Positions 44,001-53,222 of a stretch of DNA of 64,000 nucleotides are shown in pieces. The first letter of the stretch is position 1. Each line of letters begins with the position of its first letter. Below the pieces are notes generated by a model, which saw only the letters and a list, made by a program, of their open reading frames with translations, did not search any database and had not been told where the DNA came from. Source of the stretch: Marinimicrobium alkaliphilum (GTDB lineage: Bacteria; Pseudomonadota; Gammaproteobacteria; Pseudomonadales; Cellvibrionaceae); contig NZ_QGMQ01000005.1 of NCBI RefSeq assembly GCF_003259155.1, forward strand, positions 62,001-126,000, read 5' to 3'. The translations under genes and the position numbers were made by a program.

Positions 44001-46088
44001 CTACTGTTTCGCGTCTGCGTCCGGATTATTCTCCAGCACATCCTCAGTCGGATCGTCCTGCAACATTTCGTCGTGCTCCTCCATGTTCCAGGGCAGGCTG
44101 CCGGGCGATACACTCAGGAAGTTCAGATACTTCTCAAACGAATCGAGAATGTCGCTGATGATATCCTGCTCTTCAAAACCATAGATGTCGTAGGACTGGC
44201 CACCCAGGCGCAAGAACACTTCGGCTTTGTAGTAGAGCCGATCGCTGTCGGACTTGTGATCGATTTCCGGAAACGCAAACTCCGGCAGTTTGCGCTCGAC
44301 CAAACGGATTTCGTATACGAAGTCGATCTGATCGTTGCGTTTGACCTCGAGGTAGACCCTCGAATGCCCCTCATCGACCATGACACTGGCGTCCCAATTC
44401 TGACGCTCCAGCTCTTCCTGCACCCGCTGCATCGCGGAGTGCACCGTCGTCGCCATAAAGTTTTCTATTTCTTCCCGTTCAGGGAAGCGCATCAACCCCG
44501 CCAGGCGTCGACGCCAGACGCTGGCACCCCCGGTGATCGACGAGCGACTGGATTGCAGATCCTGTCTCAGACTGCGGTCATGATGACCCTCGATCACCAA
44601 CGCCCGCCACAGCCCCAGTGCAGCAATCATCATGATGATAGAGAACGGCAGGGCGCTGGCGATGGTCATGGTCTGGAGCGCGCTCAGGCCCCCGGCCAGA
44701 AGCAGTACCGAAGCCACCAGCCCTTCCGCTGAAGCCCAGAACACCCGCTGCCAGGCCGGGGTATTCATGGAGCCACCCGAGGCCAGAGAGTCAATCACCA
44801 ATGAGCCCGAATCCGACGAGGTGACGAAAAAGGTAATGATCAGAATCACGGTGATAAACGACACAATGGCCGAGAGTGGCAACACTTCGTACAAGCGGAA
44901 TAGCGCAATCGCATGATCGGCTTGGACCTCACCGATCAAGGCGGTGTAACCCTCGTTCATGATGAGGTGCAGGGCGGTATCCCCAAAAATGGAGAACCAC
45001 AGGAAAGTGAACAGAGAGGGTACCAACATGACCCCAACCACAAACTCCCGAATGGTGCGCCCGCGGCTGATTTTTGCAATAAACAAGCCGACAAAGGGCG
45101 CCCAGGCAATGGTCCAACCAAAGATGAACAGGGTCCAGTTACCAATCCAGTCGGAGCGTGAATAGGCTTGCAGATCAAAGGTGCGCTCAACGATATTGTT
45201 CAGGTAACTGCCGGTGTTCTGCAGAAAGCTTTCGAGGATATGAATGGTCGGGCCGACAATGAATACAAAGCTCATCAGCAACACAGCGAGCACCATGTTG
45301 ACGATCGACAGGCGCTTGACCCCCTTGTCCAGGCCGGCCACCACCGAGATGATTGCCAGCCCGGTAATCGCGGCGATGGAAATGATCTGAACGGTGACGT
45401 TCACCGGTATGCTCGGCCACAGGTAGTGCATGCCCGCATTGATTTGTGCCACCGATAGCCCGAGGGTCGTCGCGATACCAAACATGGTCCCCAAAATCGC
45501 AAAGACATCCACCGTATGGCCAATAGGACCATAGATACGATCGCCAATCAGCGGATAGAGTGCCGAGCGGATCGACAAGGGCAAACCGTGACGAAAGGCG
45601 AAATAGGCCAACACCAGGCCGACCAGACCGTAAATGGCCCAGATGTGGAAACCCCAGTGGAAGAAGGCAATCTGCATCGCCTGCTTGGCGGAATCGACCG
45701 TCTGCGCCGCGCCATCGGGCGGCGCCGCATAGTGCAGCACCGGCTCGGCGACACCGAAAAACAGCAGCGCAATACCGTAACCCGCCGAGAACAGCATCGC
45801 GAACCAGGTGGGAAAGCTGTACTGGGCGTCGGCGTGATCCGGGCCGAGCTTGATATGGCCCCACTTGGTAAGCGCCACTGACACGATAAACACCAGAAAG
45901 AAGGCAACCGCGAGCATATAGAACCAGCCGAAGGTCTGGGTGATATACGCCAGGACCCGGGCGAAGGCCTGACCGGCCAGCTCCGGGTTACTGATGGTGC
46001 CCACCACCAACAGGAAGATGACGATGACCGCCGGTAAAAAGACCGGCAACAGAATCGTGGACTGCCAACGACTTTTGGCTTGAGTCAT
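44001..46088 (-). CDS. BCCT-family betaine/choline/carnitine transporter (BetT-like)
   Basis: 695 residues. Twelve membrane helices with the BCCT signatures FFHWGFHIWAIYGLVGL (about 145-160) and FGWTIAWAPFVGLFIAKISRGRTIREFVVGV, and a Trp-rich signature further down. A long cytoplasmic tail (about residues 500-695) with acidic and charged segments resembles the regulatory tail of BetT-type transporters. Expected to import choline, glycine betaine or a related compound with Na+ or H+. First gene of the operon with porin, binding protein and tspO. AAGGA upstream of the ATG. Substrate not determined. Confidence 0.9.
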   Translation of the reverse strand: MTQAKSRWQSTILLPVFLPAVIVIFLLVVGTISNPELAGQAFARVLAYITQTFGWFYMLAVAFFLVFIVSVALTKWGHIKLGPDHADAQYSFPTWFAMLFSAGYGIALLFFGVAEPVLHYAAPPDGAAQTVDSAKQAMQIAFFHWGFHIWAIYGLVGLVLAYFAFRHGLPLSIRSALYPLIGDRIYGPIGHTVDVFAILGTMFGIATTLGLSVAQINAGMHYLWPSIPVNVTVQIISIAAITGLAIISVVAGLDKGVKRLSIVNMVLAVLLMSFVFIVGPTIHILESFLQNTGSYLNNIVERTFDLQAYSRSDWIGNWTLFIFGWTIAWAPFVGLFIAKISRGRTIREFVVGVMLVPSLFTFLWFSIFGDTALHLIMNEGYTALIGEVQADHAIALFRLYEVLPLSAIVSFITVILIITFFVTSSDSGSLVIDSLASGGSMNTPAWQRVFWASAEGLVASVLLLAGGLSALQTMTIASALPFSIIMMIAALGLWRALVIEGHHDRSLRQDLQSSRSSITGGASVWRRRLAGLMRFPEREEIENFMATTVHSAMQRVQEELERQNWDASVMVDEGHSRVYLEVKRNDQIDFVYEIRLVERKLPEFAFPEIDHKSDSDRLYYKAEVFLRLGGQSYDIYGFEEQDIISDILDSFEKYLNFLSVSPGSLPWNMEEHDEMLQDDPTEDVLENNPDADAKQ

Positions 46089-46299
46089 GAGGTAAATCCT
46101 TATTGTTACTGCGAAAAGCGGTAAGTGGGAACCGCTACTGAGGTCTTATAAACCTAGGCGCAAAGCGCCGATATCGCAACCCGGGAGAGGCACATTCGCG
46201 CATTCGCCAGACCTGCAGCGGTATCCCGGTCAGTCGGGTGTTGAGGGCGACCCGGGGAGGCAGTATCGCTGCCCACCGGGTCATTGGAGGTGCGGGGGC

Positions 46300-46599
46300 T
46301 TAGAACAAAAGCCGGAAAAGGAGAGCAACAACCAGGACGGCCAACGCGGCCGTGATCGCTCGGGAGTGATACCAACGCAGCGCGTTTTGGGCCGCACGGC
46401 CCTGATTTTTGAGTTTGCGGCGCACTTTGGCCACCCGCAGCCCCGCGGGTATAACGGTGTTCGGCCGCATAATGCACAGCATGCCGTACACCATCAGCCC
46501 GATACCGATAAAAAAGCCCAGGTACCCGCCACCAAAACCGACAATTACACCACTGACAATCAACAGCAGGCCCGTTACGTTCGCTTCCGTTTTATCCAT
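46300..46599 (-). CDS. Small membrane protein
   Basis: 99 residues. Two adjacent hydrophobic segments at the N-terminus (VTGLLLIVSGVIVGFGGGYLGFFIGIGLMVYGMLCI) and one at the C-terminus (AITAALAVLVVALLFRLLF), with a basic middle (KVRRKLKNQGRAAQN). No family recognised. AAGGCAG precedes the ATG. It stands apart from the BCCT operon and may form a unit with the next small membrane gene. Confidence 0.65.
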   Translation of the reverse strand: MDKTEANVTGLLLIVSGVIVGFGGGYLGFFIGIGLMVYGMLCIMRPNTVIPAGLRVAKVRRKLKNQGRAAQNALRWYHSRAITAALAVLVVALLFRLLF

Positions 46600-46690
46600 T
46601 ACTATCTGCCTTATTACTTATAAAATCGGAGAAAAGGTATAAAGATCGGGCCTATTATAGGGCTTGCGATGCGTTCGTAAACAGGCCTGA

Positions 46691-47062
46691 TCACAGCCCC
46701 ACGTAAATCAGTAGCGCGCCAAGCACGATCCAGAGAACGCCGATGGCTTTTTTCGCCAGAAGCGGCCAGCCCAGCACCTGATCCATCAATCTGGCGAAAC
46801 GCTCCTGCCCCATCAGGGCCACACCGGTGCCTGCCACGATGGCGAGAACCCCCAAAAGTTGAAACAGGCCCGGAATGCGCGACTCGGAAGCGGCCAGCAG
46901 CAATACCAACCCCAGAAACACCCGGGAACCAACAGCGGCATAAAACAAGGCCGCCGTATCGGAGTACTCATCGATAAACGCGAAAGTGGGTCCAGGCTTG
47001 ATCAGCAGCGCGATCCCCAGCAGAAGAATGATAACGCCCAGAATAATGACCAGTGTACTCAT
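46691..47062 (-). CDS. Small four-helix membrane protein
   Basis: 123 residues with four hydrophobic segments (LVIILGVIILLLGIALLI, AVGSRVFLGLVLLLAAS, FQLLGVLAIVAGTGVALM, IGVLWIVLGALLIYVGL), a pattern like small uncharacterised inner-membrane proteins. GGAG upstream of the ATG. No family recognised with confidence. Confidence 0.65.
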   Translation of the reverse strand: MSTLVIILGVIILLLGIALLIKPGPTFAFIDEYSDTAALFYAAVGSRVFLGLVLLLAASESRIPGLFQLLGVLAIVAGTGVALMGQERFARLMDQVLGWPLLAKKAIGVLWIVLGALLIYVGL

Positions 47063-47131
47063 AACGCAGCTCCATCCATCGATTAACCCGTGTCGCTATA
47101 ACCATAGCAGGTGCACACCCGACCCGTACCC

Positions 47132-47779
47132 TCAGATACTGCGCCTAGCCGGCGGTGTTACCGAAATGTATTCGTCACCGGTAGGCGTGTAATTCTCCAG
47201 GCGATAATGCCCCTGCGCGACATCCCGTGACACCAGCCAGGCCAGACCGGGCCGCCGGATGCTGACCGCATAGTCAGTCCGCTCGCCTCCGGACTCGGTA
47301 TAGCCCCTGAGCTCCGTGGGCCGATCAAAATAAACCAGTATCAAACTCGAGGCATCGGGTCCCGAGAGGCCTGTCGGCCCCAGAAAGTCACCTGAGCGAG
47401 GCGCATAGGCCATGGTTGCAACGCGCACGAGCCTTGTGTTGGCTGGTGTGACCACCAGGTTTTCAGTGTAGGGTGAACGCAGAAGAGGCGTTGCGTAATC
47501 GGCGATCCGGCGGGTAAAAAAGTCGCCATCGATGGTAATGCGCCGATTGAGCTTGATCACATTCCGGTATTGAGGCTCCGTGGTGACGGCCCCGTAGATT
47601 GCGCCGGGAATCAAGGGTAACTCGACCCAGGCTGCGTTTGGCAGATCCGGGCGCAGAACATAGTTGCCGTCGTCGTCAACCAAACGTAGGCTCAGGGTAA
47701 TATCCTCTGAGAGCGGCGCCGGGGTGGTGGCGCAGGCTGTCAGCACCGACAGCATAAAGCCCAGAACAAGGCGATTCAT
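47132..47779 (-). CDS. Hypothetical lipoprotein
   Basis: 215 residues, lipobox LTAC at residue 16. The mature chain appears all-beta: ITLSLRLVDDDGNYVLRPDLPNAAWVELPLIPGAIYGAV, VIKLNRRITIDGDFF, SSLILVYFDRPTELRGYTE, YAVSIRRPGLAWLVSRDV. No family recognised. AAGGA precedes the ATG. Likely an outer-membrane-anchored periplasmic protein. Confidence 0.65.
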   Translation of the reverse strand: MNRLVLGFMLSVLTACATTPAPLSEDITLSLRLVDDDGNYVLRPDLPNAAWVELPLIPGAIYGAVTTEPQYRNVIKLNRRITIDGDFFTRRIADYATPLLRSPYTENLVVTPANTRLVRVATMAYAPRSGDFLGPTGLSGPDASSLILVYFDRPTELRGYTESGGERTDYAVSIRRPGLAWLVSRDVAQGHYRLENYTPTGDEYISVTPPARRSI

Positions 47780-47843
47780 ACAAGATCCTTTTTTGTTATG
47801 GCGACTCTGGGAGGCAGCGTTCCCGCCGCCACCTTTCGCTATA

Positions 47844-48323
47844 TTAGCGACGCTCGTAAGTCCCGAGCAAGCGGTTCATACCCAGGATATGAGGCTCTGC
47901 CTGTGCCAGAAAGTCCCACAACGTCAGGCCCGCGTCAAAGGTTTTGTCCGAATCCAGGGCCAGCACCCAGAAATAGTAGTGGTGCACCCCGTGGCCTTCG
48001 GGGGGCATGGGACCGCTGTAAGCCTGAGTCCCGGTATCGTTTGTGCCCGCCGTGTGCTTGTCGCTGCCTTCGGCTAACTCACTGACCGACGCGGGGATAT
48101 TGTAGAGCACCCAGTGCACATAACCGTAGGTGCCATTGGCCGACACCAGCGGGGCGTCCGGGTCGTGGCAGACGATCGCGAAAGCTTTGGTGCCGTCGGG
48201 CGGGTTGCGCCAGCTCAGCGCAGGCGAGATATCGTCTGCCTCCTGGGTGTGGCGCTTGGGAATGGCACCGCCATTGTCAAAAGCGGCGCTGGTCAGGGTC
48301 ATGGTCGAGGGCGCAAAGGGCAT
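47844..48323 (-). CDS. YbhB/YbcL-family (PEBP / Raf kinase inhibitor-like) protein
   Basis: 159 residues, the family length. It carries the PEBP ligand-site motifs CHDPDAPLVSANGTYGYVHWVLYNIP and AYSGPMPPEGHGVHHYYFWVLALD, with conserved DPDAP and the HHYYF His. Bacterial members such as YbhB are small cytoplasmic proteins of uncertain function. AGGAG upstream of the ATG. Transcribed alone. Confidence 0.9.
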   Translation of the reverse strand: MPFAPSTMTLTSAAFDNGGAIPKRHTQEADDISPALSWRNPPDGTKAFAIVCHDPDAPLVSANGTYGYVHWVLYNIPASVSELAEGSDKHTAGTNDTGTQAYSGPMPPEGHGVHHYYFWVLALDSDKTFDAGLTLWDFLAQAEPHILGMNRLLGTYERR

Positions 48324-48527
48324 GGCAAGCTCCTGGTTGGTCAGTGATCGCTATTGCCCAGTTTAGAACAGCCTGAACCCTTTGCCAGAGCCCTAACCCC
48401 CGCCCAGGTACTCAATGCACTCCAGCAGCCGGTCATAACAGGGCAAGGCGGTTTGTTGTCGATCATAAGCCGTTCTATGATAAGAACAATGCCCTGACCA
48501 CAATATCCAGACTCAGGAGCGGCAGCA

Positions 48528-49862
48528 ATGACGAACGACACGATCAATCAACACCGGCGCCATTTTCTGAAGACGGCCTCCGCCACCGGGTTGAGCCTGA
48601 GCCTGGCATCTCATTGTCCCCTCCTGAGCGCCGCCGCTTCTAACACGCGCTCGCCCAACGACACCGTGCGCGTTGCAATTTTGGGCGTCAACGGTTTTGG
48701 CGCCCGTCTGGCGCGGGTATTTGCCGCGGCTCCCCATGCCCAGGTGGGCTGGATCTGCGATGTCGACCAGGACGTCCTCGGCGGTGTCGTCGACCAGGTT
48801 CAGGAGATCCAGGGACGGTCGCCACAAACCGAAACCGATTTCCGACGACTGCTGGAAGAACCCTCTCTTGATGCACTGGTCATCGCCACCCCCAACCACT
48901 GGCACGTCCCCGCATCGCTTATGGGTCTGCAGGCTGGCAAACATATATATGTTGAAAAACCCGCCAGCCACAGCGCTTACGAAGCCATACTGCTGGCCCA
49001 GGCTCAGAAAAAGTACCGCCGACTGGTGCAAATGGGCAACCAGCAGCGCTCTCATCCGCCCACTATTGAAGCCATCGGGCGTCTACGCGAGGGGCTGATC
49101 GGCCGGGTCTATCAAGCCCGTGCCTGGTACGCCAATACCCGGGGCACCATCGGTCAGGGCACGCGTGCGCCCGTCCCCGCCAATCTGGACTACGCCCTCT
49201 GGCAGGGGCCGGCGCCTCACATGCCGTATCAAGACAATATTATCCATTACAACTGGCACTGGTTTCGCCAATGGGGCAACGGTGAAATCGGCAATAACGG
49301 TGTGCACGAAATCGATGTTGCCCGCTGGGCGCTGGGCGTGGACTTTCCAAGCAGAGTCACCTCCACGGGAGGCCGCTATCACTTCGATGATGACTGGGAA
49401 TTTACCGATACCCAGGATGCCGGTTTTACCTTTGGCGACGAAAAATCGTTGGTGTGGCAGGGTCGCAGCTGCAACGGCTTTCCGCTGGGCGACCGGACTC
49501 GGGGGGTCAGTGTGCACGGCACCGATGGCACTCTGTTAATGGATCGGGCTGGCTACGAGGTCTATGATCTGGACAACCGACGCGTAGAAAGTAATATCCC
49601 GGCGACTCCAGAGGCGCCACTGAACGACAACACGGGGCGCCACGTTCGCAACTTTATCGCCGCCATCCGCACCGGTGAGGCGCTCAACTCCCCTATCGCT
49701 GATACCCACAAGAGCGCCCTGCTGGCGCATCTGGGCAATATAGCTCAGCAAACCAGCGGTGCCCTCGATACTGATCCCGGAAGCGGGGAGATCCGCGCGA
49801 ATGAGCGCGCCGCTGCGCTATGGAAGCGGGCCTACGCTGAAGGCTGGGAGCCCCGGATTTGA
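48528..49862 (+). CDS. Tat-exported Gfo/Idh/MocA-family oxidoreductase
   Basis: 444 residues. The N-terminus has a twin-arginine signal (HRRHFLKTASATGLSLSLAS). The Rossmann domain begins VRVAILGVNGFGARLARVF, with WICDVDQDVL and ALVIATPNHWHVPASLMGLQAGKHIYVEKPASH, the EKP motif of the family. The C-terminal part has GNNGVHEIDVARWALG and the substrate-binding HxID. Exported members in related bacteria act on sugars with a tightly held NAD(P), such as 3-keto-glycoside chemistry or glycan-side-chain processing. AGGAG upstream of the ATG. It might link with the DUF1080 and dehydrogenase genes elsewhere in this window (inference). Confidence 0.9.
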   Translation: MTNDTINQHRRHFLKTASATGLSLSLASHCPLLSAAASNTRSPNDTVRVAILGVNGFGARLARVFAAAPHAQVGWICDVDQDVLGGVVDQVQEIQGRSPQTETDFRRLLEEPSLDALVIATPNHWHVPASLMGLQAGKHIYVEKPASHSAYEAILLAQAQKKYRRLVQMGNQQRSHPPTIEAIGRLREGLIGRVYQARAWYANTRGTIGQGTRAPVPANLDYALWQGPAPHMPYQDNIIHYNWHWFRQWGNGEIGNNGVHEIDVARWALGVDFPSRVTSTGGRYHFDDDWEFTDTQDAGFTFGDEKSLVWQGRSCNGFPLGDRTRGVSVHGTDGTLLMDRAGYEVYDLDNRRVESNIPATPEAPLNDNTGRHVRNFIAAIRTGEALNSPIADTHKSALLAHLGNIAQQTSGALDTDPGSGEIRANERAAALWKRAYAEGWEPRI

Positions 49863-49885
49863 GATTGGCGATACAGACGCCGTGG

Positions 49886-50443
49886 CTAGGCATGCGGCGC
49901 CGTCTCCGCGAAGGGTGTGTAAGTCCTTATAGTGCTCAGAAATTGGTGCAGTTGAGGGTAGGCGGCCAAATCCACCAGTTCTCGAAAGCACATCCAGTCT
50001 AGGACGCAGCCCACCCGCAGGTGCAGATCGTTGTAGGGCGACTGCTCAGGCCAGGAAAGCGCTTCGAGGGTCTGAAGGCAGGTATCGATACGGGCGCGCT
50101 GGCGCTTCAGGTAGCGGATGTCGTCCCACGCCAGGCCATCTTTCCTGAGATTGAACAGCACCACCCAGGCGTCCATCAGGGTATCAGCCATCAAATAGCG
50201 GTCAAAATCCTCGATCATCGGCAAAAACGATTGTCCAGCCCGTTCGCGCAGATGGCGCACAATAGCTGTGGAGTCTGTCAATGTCAGCTCGCCATCGATC
50301 AGAAACGGCAACTTCTGGGTGGGCGAGCGGGCTTCGCTGACACTGCCATCTGCCAGCACGAACTCGCACTTCAGGCCCGTTTCCAGCAATACCGTGCGGC
50401 AGTGACGCACGAAAGGAGAGGTATAACTTCCGTAGAGTTGCAT
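49886..50443 (-). CDS. Glutathione S-transferase
   Basis: 185 residues from the ATG at 50443, which has AGGAG upstream; a longer frame would overlap cobB. The N-terminal thioredoxin-like domain has YGSYTSPFVRHCRTVLLETGL and KLPFLIDGELTLTDSTAIVRHL (cis-Pro and the SNAIL-like position). The C-terminal helical domain is complete. YibF-like in length. Cytoplasmic; conjugation or reductase substrate unknown. It follows cobB on the same strand. Confidence 0.85.
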   Translation of the reverse strand: MQLYGSYTSPFVRHCRTVLLETGLKCEFVLADGSVSEARSPTQKLPFLIDGELTLTDSTAIVRHLRERAGQSFLPMIEDFDRYLMADTLMDAWVVLFNLRKDGLAWDDIRYLKRQRARIDTCLQTLEALSWPEQSPYNDLHLRVGCVLDWMCFRELVDLAAYPQLHQFLSTIRTYTPFAETAPHA

Positions 50444-50496
50444 GACGAGCTCCTGGCGTCGATCCGAAAACGGCATTGTACCCCAGCCGGGCGCCG

Positions 50497-51177
50497 CTAG
50501 CAGACCAGGCGCTTGACCCACAGCGGCACGCCAATACTGGCGGGCTCCCGCAGGATTTCCGCCCCGCCAATATGGGTCGGGGCACTGGGGTCGATCACGG
50601 TTACCGGCACGCCAGGCGTCACCAGATCCACCAACCCCGCGGCGGGGTAGACCTGCAAGGAGGTGCCCACGACGAGCACCCGATCCGCTGTGGGCATCAG
50701 GGCAGCGGCCTCGTCAATCAGGGGCACAAGCTCACCAAACCAGACCACATGGGGCCGCAACTGGGTACCATCATCGCCCAGGTCACCCAGCGCAATGGCC
50801 TCGTAGCCGATGGGGTAGAGTCGCTCGGGATCGGCCACGCTGCGGGCTTTGGTCAGTTCTCCATGCAGGTGCAGCACCCGACTGGAGCCGGCCCGCTCGT
50901 GCAGGTCATCGATATTCTGGGTGATGATCGTGACCCGAAAGTGGCGTTCAAGATCGGCCAGGGCCCGATGCCCCGCATTGGGCTCGGCCCTGTGCAGCTG
51001 CTCGCGCCGGGCGTTGTAGAAGTTCAGCACCCGTTCGGGGTTGCGGGCGAAGGCCTGGGGCGTGGCAACATCATCAATTGAGTGGCGCTCCCACAGGCCA
51101 TCCGCATCGCGAAAGGTTGCCAGACCACTTTCGGCGCTGATACCGGCCCCGGACAGAACGATAAGATGGTCAAGCAT
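50497..51177 (-). CDS. cobB: Sir2-family NAD-dependent deacylase, zinc-less, desuccinylase-type motif
   Basis: 226 residues. NAD-binding GAGISAESG (residues 10-18), TQNIDDLHERAG, catalytic His in LHLHGE. Tyr54 and Arg57 (FYNARR) match the YxxR motif of class III sirtuins that remove succinyl or malonyl groups. No Cys is found between the catalytic His and the VVWFGE motif, so the zinc-binding four-Cys module is absent; only the last residue is Cys. AGGAGG upstream of the ATG. Co-oriented with the GST gene. Confidence 0.9.
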   Translation of the reverse strand: MLDHLIVLSGAGISAESGLATFRDADGLWERHSIDDVATPQAFARNPERVLNFYNARREQLHRAEPNAGHRALADLERHFRVTIITQNIDDLHERAGSSRVLHLHGELTKARSVADPERLYPIGYEAIALGDLGDDGTQLRPHVVWFGELVPLIDEAAALMPTADRVLVVGTSLQVYPAAGLVDLVTPGVPVTVIDPSAPTHIGGAEILREPASIGVPLWVKRLVC

Positions 51178-51371
51178 TCAGACTCCTCCTGTTTTACTCT
51201 GAGTATAGATCGGCTGGCAGCGCTCAGAAAATTCACATCCCCGCCCTTCCCCCTCAACACACGTTTGACGCATGATTCAACGCCAGGAAATACGACGGGC
51301 ACATGGCATTGAGATGACGATTCGATGACAAAAATCGGCTGAAACTGTATCCCCGGCCCTTTTCAGAGGGC

Positions 51372-51377
51372 TATAAT
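51372..51377 (+). promoter_or_regulatory. -10 promoter hexamer upstream of the Na/Pi cotransporter gene
   Basis: A perfect TATAAT lies 87 bases before the ATG. No strong -35 element is found at standard spacing and no convincing PhoB box was seen. Confidence 0.4.
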
Positions 51378-51463
51378 GCGCGGCCTCGACGCATAAAACA
51401 CGCTGTTGCCGTCTCTTTGCAGCCAGAGCCGGCAACAAACCCGAGTTTCCAAAGGCCTGTGTT

Positions 51464-53209
51464 ATGAATTATTCGTTATTCGACTTCCTCCAGCTGATCG
51501 GCTCACTCGGTATCTTCATCTTCGGGATGAAGATTTTCAGTGAGGGCTTACAGAAAATCGCCGGTCACCGGCTCAAGAGTATTCTCAGCGGGATGACCCG
51601 CAACCGGGCCACCGGCGTACTCACCGGCTTTGGCACCACCGCCATCACCCAGTCGTCGACCACCACCACGGTGATGACGGTAAGCTTCGTCAATGCGGGC
51701 CTACTGACCTTTGTGCAGTCCACCGGGGTCATTATGGGGGCCAATATCGGCACCACCATTACCGCTTGGATGGTGTCGCTGTTTGGCTTCAAATTCCAGA
51801 TCACCCCCATCGCCGTCGCCGTCATCGGCCTGTTCTTCGCCTTCCTGTTCTCCAGCAATAACCGCCTGCGCAATATCGCGGAGGCCATGGTGGGCTTCGG
51901 TATCCTGTTTATCGGCCTGGACTTCATCAAGGGCGCAGTGCCGGATATCAACAACAACCCGGAAATGTTTGCGGTGCTGGATGGCTTTACCGAGTACGGC
52001 TACCTTTCCCTGATCCTGTTTGTGTTTGTGGGCACGCTGCTGACCCTGCTGACCCAGTCGTCCTCGGCCGCCACCGCCATTACCCTGGTAATGCTGTTTG
52101 AGGGCTGGGTGTCCTTCCCCATCGCCGCGGCCATGATTCTCGGGGAAAATATCGGTACCACGGTGACCGCCAATATCGCGGCCCTGGTGGGGAATGTGCA
52201 CGCCAAACGGGCGGCGAGGTTCCACTTCTTCTTCAATATCATCGGCGTCATCTGGATGATGTTGATTATGTACCCAATGCTCCACCTGATGGATCTGGCG
52301 CTGCAACTGGCCACAGATACCAATGTCTCGGTGATGGCCGGCGAGGTCGAGTCGCGCTCGAATGCAACCCTGGCGCTGTCGCTGTTCCACACCACCTTCA
52401 ATGTGCTGAACGTGGTCTTGCTGTTCGCGTTTGTGCCCCACCTGGTGCGCTTTGTGGAGTACATTCAGCCCGATCGCGGGGGTGAGGACGAGGAATTCCA
52501 CCTGCGCTATATCAGCGCCGGGGTGATGACCTCGCCGGGACTGGCCTTGGCCCAGGCCCAGAAAGAAGTGCAACAGTTCGCCGGAGTGACGCTGAAGATG
52601 CATCAAGCCGTCAGCGAGCTGCTGTTTGACCCGGACATCAAGTTCGAGAAACAGCTCAAACGCATCCACAAATACGAGGAAGCCACCGATCAGTTGGAGA
52701 TTGAAATCTCGGACTTCCTGGTACGGGTGAGTGAGCGGACCAACCTGGAGCACTCCACCACGGAACGCATCCGCTTTATGCAGACCATGATCAACGATAT
52801 GGAGCGGATCGCGGATATCTATTACCAGGTCTCCAAGCTCGCCGAGCGCATGAAAGAATCCAAGTCCAGTTGGCCTGATGACGCCAAGAGCGATCTGGCG
52901 GAGATGATGGCCGCCCTGCAAAAGGCCATCGAGTTTATGCATGCCAGCGTCTCACGAGCGCCGGGGCAGGTGGATATGGCCAAGGCGGTGGAGCTGGAAG
53001 ACAGCGTCGACAAGCTGCGCGACAAGTTCCGCGATACCCACTACACGCGTTTGGAACGGGGCGACTACTCACCGCGGGCGGGGGTGATCTTTATCGATGT
53101 GCTCAACCGTCTGGAGCGTATCGGCGATCACGTACTCAACGTCAATGAGTCCGCTTCGGGACACCGGCTCAAAGCGATGCGCATTGTGGGGAGCAAGCGC
53201 CCTACCTGA
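51464..53209 (+). CDS. Na/Pi cotransporter family protein with PhoU-like C-domain
   Basis: 581 residues. The first 340 residues contain the duplicated NptA signature: ITQSSTTTTVMTVSFV and LTQSSSAATAITLVM, each with the QSS motif, along with GANIGTTITAW and GENIGTTVTANIAAL. The C-terminal 220 are helical and PhoU-like (VQQFAGVTLKMHQAVSELL, RFMQTMINDMERIADIYYQVSKLAE, LEDSVDKLRDKFRDTHYTRLERGDYS). YjbB-type proteins in E. coli act mainly in phosphate export and regulation. Inner membrane. Next to the -10 element noted upstream; no Pho box found. Confidence 0.9.
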   Translation: MNYSLFDFLQLIGSLGIFIFGMKIFSEGLQKIAGHRLKSILSGMTRNRATGVLTGFGTTAITQSSTTTTVMTVSFVNAGLLTFVQSTGVIMGANIGTTITAWMVSLFGFKFQITPIAVAVIGLFFAFLFSSNNRLRNIAEAMVGFGILFIGLDFIKGAVPDINNNPEMFAVLDGFTEYGYLSLILFVFVGTLLTLLTQSSSAATAITLVMLFEGWVSFPIAAAMILGENIGTTVTANIAALVGNVHAKRAARFHFFFNIIGVIWMMLIMYPMLHLMDLALQLATDTNVSVMAGEVESRSNATLALSLFHTTFNVLNVVLLFAFVPHLVRFVEYIQPDRGGEDEEFHLRYISAGVMTSPGLALAQAQKEVQQFAGVTLKMHQAVSELLFDPDIKFEKQLKRIHKYEEATDQLEIEISDFLVRVSERTNLEHSTTERIRFMQTMINDMERIADIYYQVSKLAERMKESKSSWPDDAKSDLAEMMAALQKAIEFMHASVSRAPGQVDMAKAVELEDSVDKLRDKFRDTHYTRLERGDYSPRAGVIFIDVLNRLERIGDHVLNVNESASGHRLKAMRIVGSKRPT

Positions 53210-53222
53210 CTTGGGCTGGTCG

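Noticed and set aside
46154-46477. 107-codon minus-strand frame between BCCT and small membrane genes
   Set aside because: It overlaps the start of a better-supported membrane protein in another frame and has no motif, leader or ribosome site.
51303-51463. Pho box upstream of the Na/Pi cotransporter
   Set aside because: GATGACAAAAATCG has only partial resemblance to half a PhoB site and no second half at 11-bp spacing.
51701-52942. 413-codon minus-strand frame opposite the Na/Pi cotransporter
   Set aside because: His/Gln-rich composition produced by the antisense of membrane-protein codons; no domain.
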